Positions 24,749 to 32,901 of a DNA stretch of 39,495 nucleotides are shown piece by piece (position 1 is the stretch's first letter; each line of letters starts with the position of its first letter). The notes under the pieces were generated by a model. It ran no database searches, was not told the origin of the DNA, and saw only the letters and a list, made by a program, of their open reading frames with translations. Location of the stretch: assembly GCA_902797985.1 (NCBI GenBank), contig CADBUZ010000014.1, positions 1 through 39,495 of the forward strand. Reading direction: 5' to 3'. Made by a program: the position numbers and the translations under genes. The DNA comes from an uncultured bacterium (GTDB lineage: Bacteria; Cyanobacteriota; Vampirovibrionia; Gastranaerophilales; Gastranaerophilaceae).

Positions 24749-25588
24749 TTATATAATTGAATGAATTTTTTCAATTCCGTTAAATTCTATTTTAATATTT
24801 TCACCACGATATAAATTTTTATCATTTACAGGACATAGATTTATTCCTGCAAAATAGCCTTCATGCTTAAAACATCTTCTGATGATTTCATTTAATTTAG
24901 GCGGTTTTTTAACTTCTTTTTCTGCTAATTTTTCACAACGAACAATAAGCCAGCATTTGTTTCCATTTTTATCTTCAAACCATATTTGAGGATCAACTTC
25001 CAGAGTATCTTGGAAGGAATGAATTTTTATATTTTGTGATAATAAATATTTTATTACAAATCTTATTCCAAAATTATGCATTTCCCATTCAGACATTTCT
25101 ATTTTTTCAACTGTTGCAAGATGTTCGGGAATTATTTCTTCATTTGTTTCTGTATTGTATAAATTCCAGCCGTTAGACTTTGGTTTTATTTTATCGACTT
25201 CAGGATTGTGTGGATCAGGAACAATAACAGGAAATTTGCAAGGTATTAAATTATAATTTTTTGATGCATATAATTGTCTTTTTTTGTATTCCTCCGGCAA
25301 ATATGACTTTTCGTTTTTATCTTGGATATCAATAACAACAGAAAAAATTTTATTTTTATATATAAAATTCATACTATCAAATGCAGGATAAGTATATTCG
25401 GCTCTAATCCATTTGCAATCATTAAGAATTGCCATATGTTTTTGGATTTGTTCGCCTGCGATATCTCTGCAATATAAAAGCAACTCACTCGGAGGATTTG
25501 GAATTACTTGTTTGCTATCCTTTGATAAATCTTTATATTGTCTGTCATTATTTTTAAATGGGTTTAATAATTTATTTAGAAAATCCAT
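24749..25588 (-). CDS. Unknown protein, possible duplicated nuclease-like fold
   Basis: This 279-residue cytoplasmic protein belongs to no family I recognise. Two halves share a similar pattern: a helix, then two strands and a charged turn. They are GEQIQKHMAILNDCKWIRAEYTYPAF...YKNKIFSVVIDI (about 45-95) and IRFVIKYLLSQNIKIHSF...DPQIWFEDKNGNKCWLIVR (about 175-225). The second loosely resembles a PD-(D/E)xK core, but the catalytic lysine is not clear. It precedes bioG by 10 bp on the same strand, so the two are likely one operon. AGGTGA precedes the ATG. The 67-bp region upstream is shared with a divergent leaderless gene. Confidence 0.7.
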   Translation of the reverse strand: MDFLNKLLNPFKNNDRQYKDLSKDSKQVIPNPPSELLLYCRDIAGEQIQKHMAILNDCKWIRAEYTYPAFDSMNFIYKNKIFSVVIDIQDKNEKSYLPEEYKKRQLYASKNYNLIPCKFPVIVPDPHNPEVDKIKPKSNGWNLYNTETNEEIIPEHLATVEKIEMSEWEMHNFGIRFVIKYLLSQNIKIHSFQDTLEVDPQIWFEDKNGNKCWLIVRCEKLAEKEVKKPPKLNEIIRRCFKHEGYFAGINLCPVNDKNLYRGENIKIEFNGIEKIHSII

Positions 25589-25639
25589 AATATCACCTAA
25601 TAATATTGTACAATATAAATTATATAAAACTTTATTTTA

Positions 25640-25648
25640 TGCTAAACT
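25640..25648 (+). promoter_or_regulatory. Extended -10 (TGC TAAACT) for a leaderless gene
   Basis: TG-N-TAAACT is followed by 7 nt and the ATG at 25656. No Shine-Dalgarno is present. Confidence 0.45.
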
Positions 25649-25655
25649 TTTTGTT

Positions 25656-26078
25656 ATGGCTAGGAAAAAGAAATTAGATTTTATAGGAATAATTTGTTTA
25701 GTTATAGGAATATTGTGCGCAATATTTTATAAGCAAGAAAATACAACAATAAAAGAATTTTATCCGCATAAAAAATCGTCACATATGAAAGAAGCGGATT
25801 ATGTAAATATGTACTGTAAAGGAATAGTTGAATATCAATTATCTGACAGAACAAGGGTTGATTGTTTAACGGATGAATATGCAATAGAATATGATTGGGC
25901 TAAAAAATGGGCAGAGTCTATCGGTCAGGCAATGTACTATTCTAAAATGACAGGGAAAAAGCCTGCTGTGGCAATAATTATTAAAAACCCTGAAGAACGT
26001 GTTTATATAAATAGAATTAAGAAAGCAAACAGTGACATTAAAATTTTTGAGATAAAAGCAGAAAATTATTCAGAATAA
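25656..26078 (+). CDS. Membrane-anchored protein, PD-(D/E)xK-like unknown
   Basis: This 140-residue protein starts with a basic MARKKK and one transmembrane helix (FIGIICLVIGILCAIFY), leaving about 115 residues outside the membrane. The conserved-looking centre is YQLSDRTRVDCLTDEYAIEYDWAKKWAESIGQ, followed by YYSKMTGKKPAVAIII. The spacing of Asp, Glu and Lys with the following helix and strand resembles a restriction-endonuclease-like fold, though with ExD rather than ExK. I cannot name a function. The open frame extends upstream to 25413, but that overlaps the divergent gene; the ATG at 25656 sits 7 nt after an extended -10 box. Confidence 0.7.
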   Translation: MARKKKLDFIGIICLVIGILCAIFYKQENTTIKEFYPHKKSSHMKEADYVNMYCKGIVEYQLSDRTRVDCLTDEYAIEYDWAKKWAESIGQAMYYSKMTGKKPAVAIIIKNPEERVYINRIKKANSDIKIFEIKAENYSE

Positions 26079-26121
26079 TCATTTTAAACACTCGGATACT
26101 TTTAAATTAAGATTTTCGTGA

Positions 26122-26127
26122 TATTAT
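26122..26127 (+). promoter_or_regulatory. Candidate secA -10 box (TATTAT)
   Basis: TATTAT lies 31 bp before the secA ATG. Transcription would start near 26134, next to the ATG of a tiny upstream frame at 26135. Confidence 0.4.
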
Positions 26128-26134
26128 AGTCATA

Positions 26135-26164
26135 ATGGACATGGGGATTATGGTTATATGTTAG
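26135..26164 (+). other. Possible 9-codon upstream ORF overlapping the secA start
   Basis: ATG at 26135 opens a short frame reading MDMGIMVIC, then TAG at 26162-26164, just past the secA ATG (26158). It would start exactly at the predicted transcript start, like the leaderless genes elsewhere in the window. It may be chance; the GGGGAT at 26144-26149 can serve as the secA ribosome-binding site. Confidence 0.25.
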
Positions 26165-28788
26165 ATTTTTTAATAAAATTATTAGGTGGTTCAAACGAAC
26201 AAAAAATAAAAAGTATTGCAGGAATAATAGATCATATTAATGCATTAGAACCTGAGTTTGAAAAATTATCAGATGATGAATTGAAAGCAAAAACAGACGA
26301 ATTTAAACAAATTTTATCAGAACGACAAACCTCAAAAGATTTTAAAGAAGATAGAAAATTAGAAAAAGAAGCATTGGATAAAATATTGCCGGAAGCATTT
26401 GCAACAGTCAGAGAAGCGGCAAAAAGAGTTTTAAATATGCGTCATTTTGATGTTCAGTTAATGGGCGGATATTTTTTACATAATGGTCAGATTGCAGAAA
26501 TGAGAACAGGTGAGGGGAAAACGCTTGTGGCAACACTTCCCGCATATTTAAATGCCTTAACCGGAAAAGGTGTTCACGTTATTACAGTAAATGATTATTT
26601 GGCAAAACGTGATAGTGAATGGATGGGAAGGATTTATAAATTTTTAGGTTTAACTGTAGGTGTAATACTTGCAGAAAACAGAGGATATTCTGAATACGAA
26701 GATAAACGCAACGCATACGCATGCGATATCACATACGGAACAAATAATGAATTTGGGTTTGATTATCTTAGAGATAATATGGCTACAAGTAATGATATGC
26801 TTGTACAAAGACCATATAATTACGCAATAATCGACGAAGTTGACAGTATTTTGATTGACGAAGCAAGAACACCATTAATTATTAGCGGAAAACTTGAAAA
26901 ATCAGCTGATACATATAAATTAATGGCAAAAATTGCACCAAAACTTACAAAAGATGTTGATTATGAAGTTGATGAAAAAAATAAAAATGTTATCTTAACA
27001 GAAGAAGGTATCGATAAAGCCGAAAAACTTATCGGCTGTAAAGATTTATTCGACATTTCCAATCAATTTGCACATCATCTTTTACAAGCATTAAAAGCAA
27101 AAGAATTGTTCGTAAAAGATACGGATTATGTTGTTAAAAATGGCGAAGTGATGATTGTAGATGAATTTACCGGACGTTTAATGGAAGGGCGTCGTTGGTC
27201 AGACGGGCTTCATCAAGCAGTTGAAGCAAAAGAACACGTTAAAATACAAGACGAAACTCAAACTTTAGCAAGTATAACTTTTCAAAATTTATTCAGACTT
27301 TATCCGAAATTGTCAGGTATGACCGGTACTGCAATGACAGAGGAAGCTGAATTTGGAAAAATTTATAATCTTGAAGTTACGGTTATACCTACAAACAAAA
27401 AAGATATAAGAATAAATTATCCTGATGTAATATATAAAACAGAACGAGCAAAATTCAATGCCGTTGTTGATGATATTATAGCTCAACACGAGCTCGGCAG
27501 ACCTGTTTTGGTCGGTACAATCAGTATCGAAAAATCAGAATTACTTTCTAAATTATTAAAGAAAAAAGGTGTAAAACATAACGTATTGAATGCAAAATAT
27601 CACGAAAAAGAAGCTTATATAATTGCACAAGCAGGACGTGTCGGAGCAGTTACAATAGCTACGAATATGGCAGGTCGTGGTACAGATATTTTGTTAGGTG
27701 GTAATGCTGAATATTTAGCAAAAGATATGTTGGATACCAAAGGAATTACACCTGAAACGGATGAAGATTACGAAGAAAAGAAAAATCAAGCACTTAAAGA
27801 AGCTCGTGAAATTACAGAAAAAGAACACGAACAAGTCGTAGAAGCAGGTGGTTTACATGTAATCGGTACGGAAAGACATGAATCAAGACGTATTGATAAC
27901 CAGTTAAGAGGACGTGCAGCTCGTCAAGGCGACCCCGGTTCAACAAGATTTTTCTTATCGTTAGAAGATAATCTTATGAGAATTTTTGGTGGGGATAAAT
28001 TAGTTAGTATTATGAATATGCTTAATGTTGAAGAGGATATGGCAATAGAATCTCCTCTTATAACTCGCCAAATTCAGTCTGCACAAAGAAAAGTTGAAAC
28101 ATATCATTTTGATGTTCGTAAAAGTGTATTAGAATATGATGATGTTATGAATATTCAAAGAGAAAAATTCTATGCACAAAGAAAACGTGTTCTTAATCAA
28201 GATAACCTCTCTGAAGATATTTTATACATGATGGATAAAGAACTTGACAGATTGATGAAAAGTTACATAACACCTGAACAAAATCCGGAAGAATATATTC
28301 AAGATGATTTATCCGCTATGGTCAGAGAATTACATTCAACCGTTCCACAAATTGATTATATTAAAGTTGAAGATATAAAAGGGATGCGTTATTCAGAAAT
28401 GTATGACAAGTTAAGAGAAGCTATGAATAATGCTTATAGAGATCATGAAACAGAAATAATAACATTTTATAATGATGTTATGTCACAATATGAACAAGAT
28501 TTTGTTCCTCAAGAATTGTATTCTGAAAATAATATAATGCGCTCTTTAGAAAGAGATGTATTGTTGAGAGTTGTTGACAATAAATGGATTGACCATTTGC
28601 ACAATATTGATATGCTAAAAGACGGTATTGGATTACGTGCTTATGGACAAAAAGATCCATTGATTGAATACAAAAAAGAAGCTTATGATTTATATAATAA
28701 CATGATGCATGAAGTACAAGGCGATACAGTAAGATATTTATTCAGAACAAAATTCGGAGTCCAATTTGTTGGTGGAGAAGCTGTTTAG
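26158..28788 (+). CDS. secA: Preprotein translocase ATPase
   Basis: This 876-residue motor drives proteins through SecYEG. Order: NBD1 with the Walker A region [19 protein letters not shown] (about 118-136) and DEVD box [18 protein letters not shown], then the preprotein cross-linking domain ([19 protein letters not shown]), then NBD2 with [22 protein letters not shown]-type [24 protein letters not shown] and [23 protein letters not shown], and finally the helical scaffold and wing. The protein ends EAV at the end of the scaffold and lacks the C-terminal cysteine-rich zinc tail that binds SecB. The start is ATG with GGGGAT about 9 nt upstream. rnhB follows on the same strand. Confidence 0.98.
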   Translation: MLDFLIKLLGGSNEQKIKSIAGIIDHINALEPEFEKLSDDELKAKTDEFKQILSERQTSKDFKEDRKLEKEALDKILPEAFATVREAAKRVLNMRHFDVQLMGGYFLHNGQIAEMRTGEGKTLVATLPAYLNALTGKGVHVITVNDYLAKRDSEWMGRIYKFLGLTVGVILAENRGYSEYEDKRNAYACDITYGTNNEFGFDYLRDNMATSNDMLVQRPYNYAIIDEVDSILIDEARTPLIISGKLEKSADTYKLMAKIAPKLTKDVDYEVDEKNKNVILTEEGIDKAEKLIGCKDLFDISNQFAHHLLQALKAKELFVKDTDYVVKNGEVMIVDEFTGRLMEGRRWSDGLHQAVEAKEHVKIQDETQTLASITFQNLFRLYPKLSGMTGTAMTEEAEFGKIYNLEVTVIPTNKKDIRINYPDVIYKTERAKFNAVVDDIIAQHELGRPVLVGTISIEKSELLSKLLKKKGVKHNVLNAKYHEKEAYIIAQAGRVGAVTIATNMAGRGTDILLGGNAEYLAKDMLDTKGITPETDEDYEEKKNQALKEAREITEKEHEQVVEAGGLHVIGTERHESRRIDNQLRGRAARQGDPGSTRFFLSLEDNLMRIFGGDKLVSIMNMLNVEEDMAIESPLITRQIQSAQRKVETYHFDVRKSVLEYDDVMNIQREKFYAQRKRVLNQDNLSEDILYMMDKELDRLMKSYITPEQNPEEYIQDDLSAMVRELHSTVPQIDYIKVEDIKGMRYSEMYDKLREAMNNAYRDHETEIITFYNDVMSQYEQDFVPQELYSENNIMRSLERDVLLRVVDNKWIDHLHNIDMLKDGIGLRAYGQKDPLIEYKKEAYDLYNNMMHEVQGDTVRYLFRTKFGVQFVGGEAV

Positions 28789-28903
28789 TTACTAAAAATA
28801 ATTGAAAAATTAAAACAATTTGTTATTTTCTACTTAATAAATTTAATTGCTTTAAAATACCTTATTGTTAGAGATAAATAGACATGTTAGAATAAAAACG
28901 GTT

Positions 28904-29542
28904 ATGACTAACAATCTTTTTGAATTTGATAAAAAATATAATAAAACTGTAATCGGAACAGATGAGGCGGGTAGAGGTCCTGCGGCAGGTGGTGTGTTTG
29001 CAAGTGCAGTTTATTTTGAAAAATTAACTCCCAGTTTGCTCGAAAAACTTTCGCCTCTTAATGACTCTAAACAGCTTTCTGCTAAGAAAAGAGAATATTT
29101 GTATGATTTTATTAAGAATGAAACAATAAATGAAACTATATGTGTTGAAGTAGAAGACATAGAAAAATTTAATATCCTGAATTGCTCACTAAAAGCAATG
29201 AAGCTGGCATGTGAAAGTGTTATTAATAGGATTGATAGTAAAGATTTAATTGTTATTGTTGACGGGAATAAATTGATAAAAGAGTTTAATTATCCTCAAG
29301 AATATATAATTAAAGGAGATGGAAAATCTGCATCTATAGCTGCAGCAAGCATCCTTGCAAAAGTGACTCGTGATAGATATATGCAAGAACTTGATAAAGA
29401 ATTTCCACAGTATTTGTGGAGGCAAAATGCAGGTTATTTGACTAAAGCACATTTAGATGCAATTGACAAATATGGATTGACAAAATATCATAGAAAATCT
29501 TTTTTGAAAAAACATTTTGAAAAACAACTAACTTTGTTTTAA
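28904..29542 (+). CDS. rnhB: Ribonuclease HII
   Basis: This 212-residue enzyme removes RNA from RNA-DNA hybrids and single ribonucleotides from DNA. The acidic active site is complete: Asp and Glu of GTDEAGRGP, Asp of VIVDGN, and the late Asp of AKVTRDRYM. NDSKQLSAKKRE and the C-terminal HRKSFLKK motif are also present. I chose the ATG at 28904, just before NLFEFDKKYN. The open frame runs back to a TTG at 28865, adding 13 residues with no family match. Neither start has a good Shine-Dalgarno. It lies 115 bp after secA. Confidence 0.95.
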   Translation: MTNNLFEFDKKYNKTVIGTDEAGRGPAAGGVFASAVYFEKLTPSLLEKLSPLNDSKQLSAKKREYLYDFIKNETINETICVEVEDIEKFNILNCSLKAMKLACESVINRIDSKDLIVIVDGNKLIKEFNYPQEYIIKGDGKSASIAAASILAKVTRDRYMQELDKEFPQYLWRQNAGYLTKAHLDAIDKYGLTKYHRKSFLKKHFEKQLTLF

Positions 29543-29582
29543 AATTCATATTAATAGATTAAAAATAAGTGGAGGCAACATA

Positions 29583-30074
29583 ATGAAGGGAACAGCATTT
29601 AAATTCGGGGATAACATTTCAACAGACCATATAGCACCGGGGAGATTATTCCACCTTCGTTCTAATTTAGAAGAATTTTCAAAACACGTTTTGGAAGATG
29701 CTGATGAAACTTTTGCATCCAGAATGAAAAAAGGTGATTTTGTTGTTGCCGGTAATAATTTTGGGCTCGGTTCATCAAGAGAACACGCACCTCAAATTAT
29801 TAAAATAGCAGGTGTGGGCGCAGTACTCGCTAAGTCGTTTGCAAGAATTTTTTATAGAAATGCCATAAATATCGGACTACTTGCTATTGAATGTGATACG
29901 GATGGTATTGATGCAGGAGATGAATTAGATTTAGATATTGAAAAAGGTTATATCAACAACTTAACCAAAGGAACAATGATTGCCATAGAACCATTGCCTC
30001 CTGTTATGATTAAATTATTGGAAGACGGCGGACTTGTTGAGCATATCAAGAAAAATGGTGATTTTAAACTTTAA
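29583..30074 (+). CDS. leuD: 3-isopropylmalate dehydratase small subunit
   Basis: This 163-residue protein is the swivelling domain of the LeuCD isomerase in leucine synthesis. It shows KFGDNISTDHIAPGR, DETFASRMKKGDFVVAGNNFGLGSSREHAPQIIK, and KSFARIFYRNAINIGL. The short form (about 163) and the THIAPGR-type start are typical of the bacterial/archaeal LeuD2 group, some of which act on citramalate or homoaconitate; the specificity loop reads HLR, so isopropylmalate or methylmalate is likely. leuC is not adjacent. GGAGG lies 7 nt before the ATG. The dCMP-deaminase-like gene follows 45 bp later. Confidence 0.93.
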   Translation: MKGTAFKFGDNISTDHIAPGRLFHLRSNLEEFSKHVLEDADETFASRMKKGDFVVAGNNFGLGSSREHAPQIIKIAGVGAVLAKSFARIFYRNAINIGLLAIECDTDGIDAGDELDLDIEKGYINNLTKGTMIAIEPLPPVMIKLLEDGGLVEHIKKNGDFKL

Positions 30075-30081
30075 TTCATTA

Positions 30082-30090
30082 TGATATAAT
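30082..30090 (+). promoter_or_regulatory. Extended -10 (TGA TATAAT) before the deaminase gene
   Basis: TG-N-TATAAT lies 29 bp before the TTG at 30120, in the leuD-deaminase gap. It could give the deaminase-fliJ pair its own promoter. Confidence 0.5.
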
Positions 30091-30119
30091 TAAGATAGAT
30101 ATAAGTCGGGAGTAAAAAA

Positions 30120-30563
30120 TTGGCGATAAAACCTTGGATAGATTATTTTTTAGATTTAGCAAAAACATGTTCTTCAAGGTCAAACTGTTTGAGGGCACAA
30201 GTTGGAGCGGTTATTGTTGGTGATGATAAAAAAATAAAAGCAACAGGCTATAACGGAACTCCTTCAGGTGTTGAATCTTGTTATGAACGCGGTGAATGCT
30301 ACAGAATAACAAACAATATTGAATCAGGTACACGCTATGAAACTTGTCGTTCTATTCATGCTGAACAAAATGCGATTATTCAAGCAGGTCAAGATCGCTG
30401 TAAAGGTGCTACTATGTACATCTATGGACATAACTTCATTTGTATATTATGCAAAAGATTTATTGTTCAATCAGGAATTAAAGACGTATACCTTAAAAAA
30501 GATGACAACTCTGAAATCAAACACGTTTCTGTTGAAGAAATAAAACGTGAACTCGAGGAATAA
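30120..30563 (+). CDS. dCMP deaminase-family protein
   Basis: This 147-residue zinc enzyme probably deaminates dCMP to dUMP for dTTP synthesis. The zinc site is HAEQNAI (His and catalytic Glu) with CILCKRF (two Cys). The dCMP-deaminase type is shown by SSRSNCLRAQVGAVIV, GYNGTPSGVESCYERGECYR and SIHAEQNAIIQAG. A ComEB-type competence role is an alternative label for the same family. The start is TTG, supported by GGGAG 7 nt upstream. The next gene begins 3 bp after its stop, so they are coupled. Confidence 0.92.
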   Translation: MAIKPWIDYFLDLAKTCSSRSNCLRAQVGAVIVGDDKKIKATGYNGTPSGVESCYERGECYRITNNIESGTRYETCRSIHAEQNAIIQAGQDRCKGATMYIYGHNFICILCKRFIVQSGIKDVYLKKDDNSEIKHVSVEEIKRELEE

Positions 30564-30566
30564 ATA

Positions 30567-31061
30567 ATGCCTTTTAGATATAGATTGCAAAAAATGCTTG
30601 ATTTCAGAATTAGGGAGAAAGAAAAGCAAGAAACTGTTGTTCAAAAAGCTCAACAAAAATTAAGGTTGGCTGAACAAAAAGTTGAACAAAATAAACAAGA
30701 AATTATGCAAGTGTCAACCGCTAAACGTACGGCAGAATATACTATGATGGAATATTATGATAAATACTTGCATCACCTTTGGGATAAAGCTGAAATTTTG
30801 GAACAAGAACGCCAAGCTGCCGAAGATGAATTGAAAATAGAAATTCAAAAATTGGTCGAATGTGAGCAAAAAGTTAAGGTCCTTGAAAAACATAAAGAGA
30901 AGCAAAAAGAACTATATATAGAAGAAGAAAAACGTGCAGAATTAAAAATGTATTCTGAATTGGGGGTTCAAAGACATTTTATCCACGCAAAAGAAATAGA
31001 AGAGGAAGAAGCTCTAATTCAGCAAATGATTGATGAAATGGGAGAAGAAGCTGATTTGTAA
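30567..31061 (+). CDS. fliJ: FliJ-like coiled-coil protein
   Basis: This 164-residue, almost wholly coiled-coil protein has the FliJ layout: MPFRYRLQKMLDFRIREKEK at the start, then a long heptad helix rich in Glu, Lys and Gln to about 130, and the distinctive return helix KELYIEEEKRAELKMYSELG. FliJ is the stalk-like component of the flagellar type III export ATPase complex. No other flagellar gene is in the window; it is coupled to the deaminase gene instead. It could be a stalk for a flagellum encoded elsewhere or an unrelated coiled coil. The family is fairly diverged, so I hold this call moderately. GAGGA precedes the ATG. Confidence 0.7.
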   Translation: MPFRYRLQKMLDFRIREKEKQETVVQKAQQKLRLAEQKVEQNKQEIMQVSTAKRTAEYTMMEYYDKYLHHLWDKAEILEQERQAAEDELKIEIQKLVECEQKVKVLEKHKEKQKELYIEEEKRAELKMYSELGVQRHFIHAKEIEEEEALIQQMIDEMGEEADL

Positions 31062-31120
31062 CAAAATGTTAACAAAAGTCATGTGCTTTTAGCAATTTTT
31101 TATATACTTTTATCTTAATT

Positions 31121-31141
31121 AATATATACAGAGAATATATT
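31121..31141. promoter_or_regulatory. Putative CopG operator
   Basis: AATATAT (31121-31127) and ATATATT (31135-31141) form an inverted repeat with a 7-bp spacer, 32 bp before the ATG of the ribbon-helix-helix gene. RHH proteins often bind such sites in their own promoter. This is a weak prediction because the sequence is AT-rich. Confidence 0.3.
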
Positions 31142-31172
31142 CACGAGGACAATTTTATATAAGGAGAAATTA

Positions 31173-31361
31173 ATGGCAAGAGTATTGATTTCCATGCCTG
31201 AACGTTTTCTAGATGAAATTGATAACGTTGCAGCAGGAGAAAACAGATCAAGATCAGAATTGATTAGAGAAGCATTACGCACGTATATGCACAAGAATCG
31301 AGTAAGAAACGTGGCACGTGCAAACGAAACGGCAGAAAAATTGGCGGCTTTATTGGATTAA
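31173..31361 (+). CDS. CopG-type ribbon-helix-helix protein
   Basis: This 62-residue protein has the RHH layout: strand ARVLISMPERFL, helix DEIDNVAAGENR, and helix SRSELIREALRTYMHK with the typical SRSELIREA sequence. A short basic helix (NRVRNVARANETAEKLAALLD) follows. It should bind DNA as a dimer. No toxin-like partner follows: the next 70 bases are purine-rich and run straight into a terminator. AAGGAG lies 7 nt before the ATG. It is more likely a stand-alone regulator than an antitoxin. Confidence 0.92.
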   Translation: MARVLISMPERFLDEIDNVAAGENRSRSELIREALRTYMHKNRVRNVARANETAEKLAALLD

Positions 31362-31431
31362 GAAAAGCGAAGAAGCTAAGGAATTTAGGACAAAACAACG
31401 CAAGGAAAATTACAAGGAAGAAATTAGGATT

Positions 31432-31461
31432 AAAAAATCGGCTCTACGGAGTCGATTTTTT
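31432..31461. terminator. Bidirectional terminator with a UACG tetraloop
   Basis: AAAAAATCGGCTC (31432-31444), loop TACG, GAGTCGATTTTTT (31449-31461) form a 13-bp stem with one G-T pair. C(UACG)G is an extra-stable UNCG loop. A- and T-runs at both ends allow termination on both strands. The DUF475 gene's last codons and its stop (31444-31446) lie inside it. Confidence 0.88.
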
Positions 31462-32496
31462 TGCTTTTATTGAGGATATTAAAGCACCAAAAATAAATCC
31501 AACTCCTGTTAGTCCTGTTACAAGTTCTGGCACCGGTTTAACAGTTGAGATAAACATTAAAATTGCCAAAGCTCCAATTGCCCAGTGTGCGCCATGTTCA
31601 AGATAAATAAATTCGTCTAATGTTCCTTCTTCTACAAACATTATTGTTAAAGACCTTACAAACATTGCACCTATTGCCAAGCCAATTGTAATAATTATAA
31701 TATCGTGACTTAGTGCAAATGCTCCTAATACTCCGTCAAGTGAAAAAGATGCGTCGATTAATTCTAAATACATAAAACTAATTAATCCTGAACAAGCTTT
31801 CCAGTTTGTGGAAGAACAATTTTCATCTGTTTTTCCGTTATATTTTTGTTCTAATTCTTCAAGTTTTCTTGATACTGAATCTATTCCTAAATAGGTTAAA
31901 ATTCCTGCAAGTCCGGATATTGTAACACTTAAGTGTAAAGGTGGAGGTTGTATCATTTGCACAACATCTAAAACAGCTAAAGTAATTAATGTATCTAATA
32001 ATTTCCCGCCGGGAGCTTTTTTCATAATTTTTTCTATTGGTTTAATCCAATCAAGTTCTTTTTTCGGATTTAAGAAAAATCCTAAAAATAACATCAATAA
32101 AAATGTTCCGCCAAAGGTCACAATTGTTGCGTGTGTTTGATGAAGGTAAAAGGCATATTGTTGTGCATTATTAAGCGCAATATCTAATACTTTTAAAATA
32201 TTTAATTTTGCAAAAATAGAAACAACTAACAATGGAAATAAAAATCTCATTCCAAAAACAGCTATTGCGATACCCCAAGTAATAAATCTATGTCGCCATT
32301 TTGGAGTCATTGTTTTTAATTTAGTAGCATTTACAACAGCATTATCAAATGATAAACTAACTTCTAAAATTCCCAGTACTAATGCTATAAAAACACTAAT
32401 CCAACCTGCACCATTGGAAACGTGTTCACCCCAAAAATAAGCTAATATTATTCCTAAAATTGTTATAAAATAAGATTCTTTAAAATATTTATGCAT
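31444..32496 (-). CDS. DUF475/TerC-family integral membrane protein
   Basis: This 350-residue protein has about nine hydrophobic helices, starting with YFITILGIILAYFW. The TerC-type acidic motif is ILEVSLSFDNAVVNA, and a second, inverted copy is LIDASFSLDGVLGAFALS; these charged membrane residues fit metal-ion transport as in TerC/Alx. DUF475 members of this length are widespread and uncharacterised. Manganese or calcium export at the membrane is a plausible role. It stands alone, convergent with the CopG gene, and its stop codon lies inside the shared terminator hairpin. Confidence 0.88.
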   Translation of the reverse strand: MHKYFKESYFITILGIILAYFWGEHVSNGAGWISVFIALVLGILEVSLSFDNAVVNATKLKTMTPKWRHRFITWGIAIAVFGMRFLFPLLVVSIFAKLNILKVLDIALNNAQQYAFYLHQTHATIVTFGGTFLLMLFLGFFLNPKKELDWIKPIEKIMKKAPGGKLLDTLITLAVLDVVQMIQPPPLHLSVTISGLAGILTYLGIDSVSRKLEELEQKYNGKTDENCSSTNWKACSGLISFMYLELIDASFSLDGVLGAFALSHDIIIITIGLAIGAMFVRSLTIMFVEEGTLDEFIYLEHGAHWAIGALAILMFISTVKPVPELVTGLTGVGFIFGALISSIKAKKSTP

Positions 32497-32550
32497 AATT
32501 TTATTCTATCATGTTATATTAAATAATAAAAGAATAAGGAGTTGAGAAAT

Positions 32551-32868
32551 ATGACAGATTGTATTTTTTGTAAAATTATAAATGGTGATTTTGGTACAGA
32601 ATTTGTTTATGAAGATGACAATGCAGTGGTTTTTAAAGATATTAATCCAAAAGCGGATGTTCATTTATTAGTTGTTCCAAAAGAACACGTTGCTGATTTG
32701 AATGAATGTAGCGAAGAATTAATTGGAAAACTTATGTCAGTTGTTAAAAAAGTAACTGTACAAGAGGGAATTAAATCATTTAAAACTTTGATTAATACAG
32801 GTAAAGATGCAGGACAAGAAGTTTTTCACTTGCATATACATATATTGAGTGGAAATATTAAGTTCTAA
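32551..32868 (+). CDS. HIT-family nucleotide-binding hydrolase
   Basis: This 105-residue protein has the HIT-family start CIFCKIINGD (a zinc-type CxxC), FKDINPKADVHLLVVPKEHV, and the triad EVFHLHIHILSG near the C-terminus, which is short but complete. Such enzymes hydrolyse adenosine phosphoramidates or dinucleotides. The end is about ten residues shorter than many HinT proteins. The ATG at 32551 is favoured by AAGGAG 9 nt upstream; the frame continues back to a TTG at 32542, which lacks room for a site. spermidine synthase follows 33 bp later. Confidence 0.93.
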   Translation: MTDCIFCKIINGDFGTEFVYEDDNAVVFKDINPKADVHLLVVPKEHVADLNECSEELIGKLMSVVKKVTVQEGIKSFKTLINTGKDAGQEVFHLHIHILSGNIKF

Positions 32869-32901
32869 AATAGTAAATAATATTTGATAAAAGGAGATAA
32901 A

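Noticed and set aside
25413-25655. N-terminal extension of the membrane-anchored protein
   Set aside because: It overlaps the divergent gene, lacks family features, and precedes the extended -10 box.
31173-31440. CopG gene plus downstream toxin
   Set aside because: The 70 bases after the CopG stop are purine-rich and end in a terminator; no second ORF of toxin size is present.
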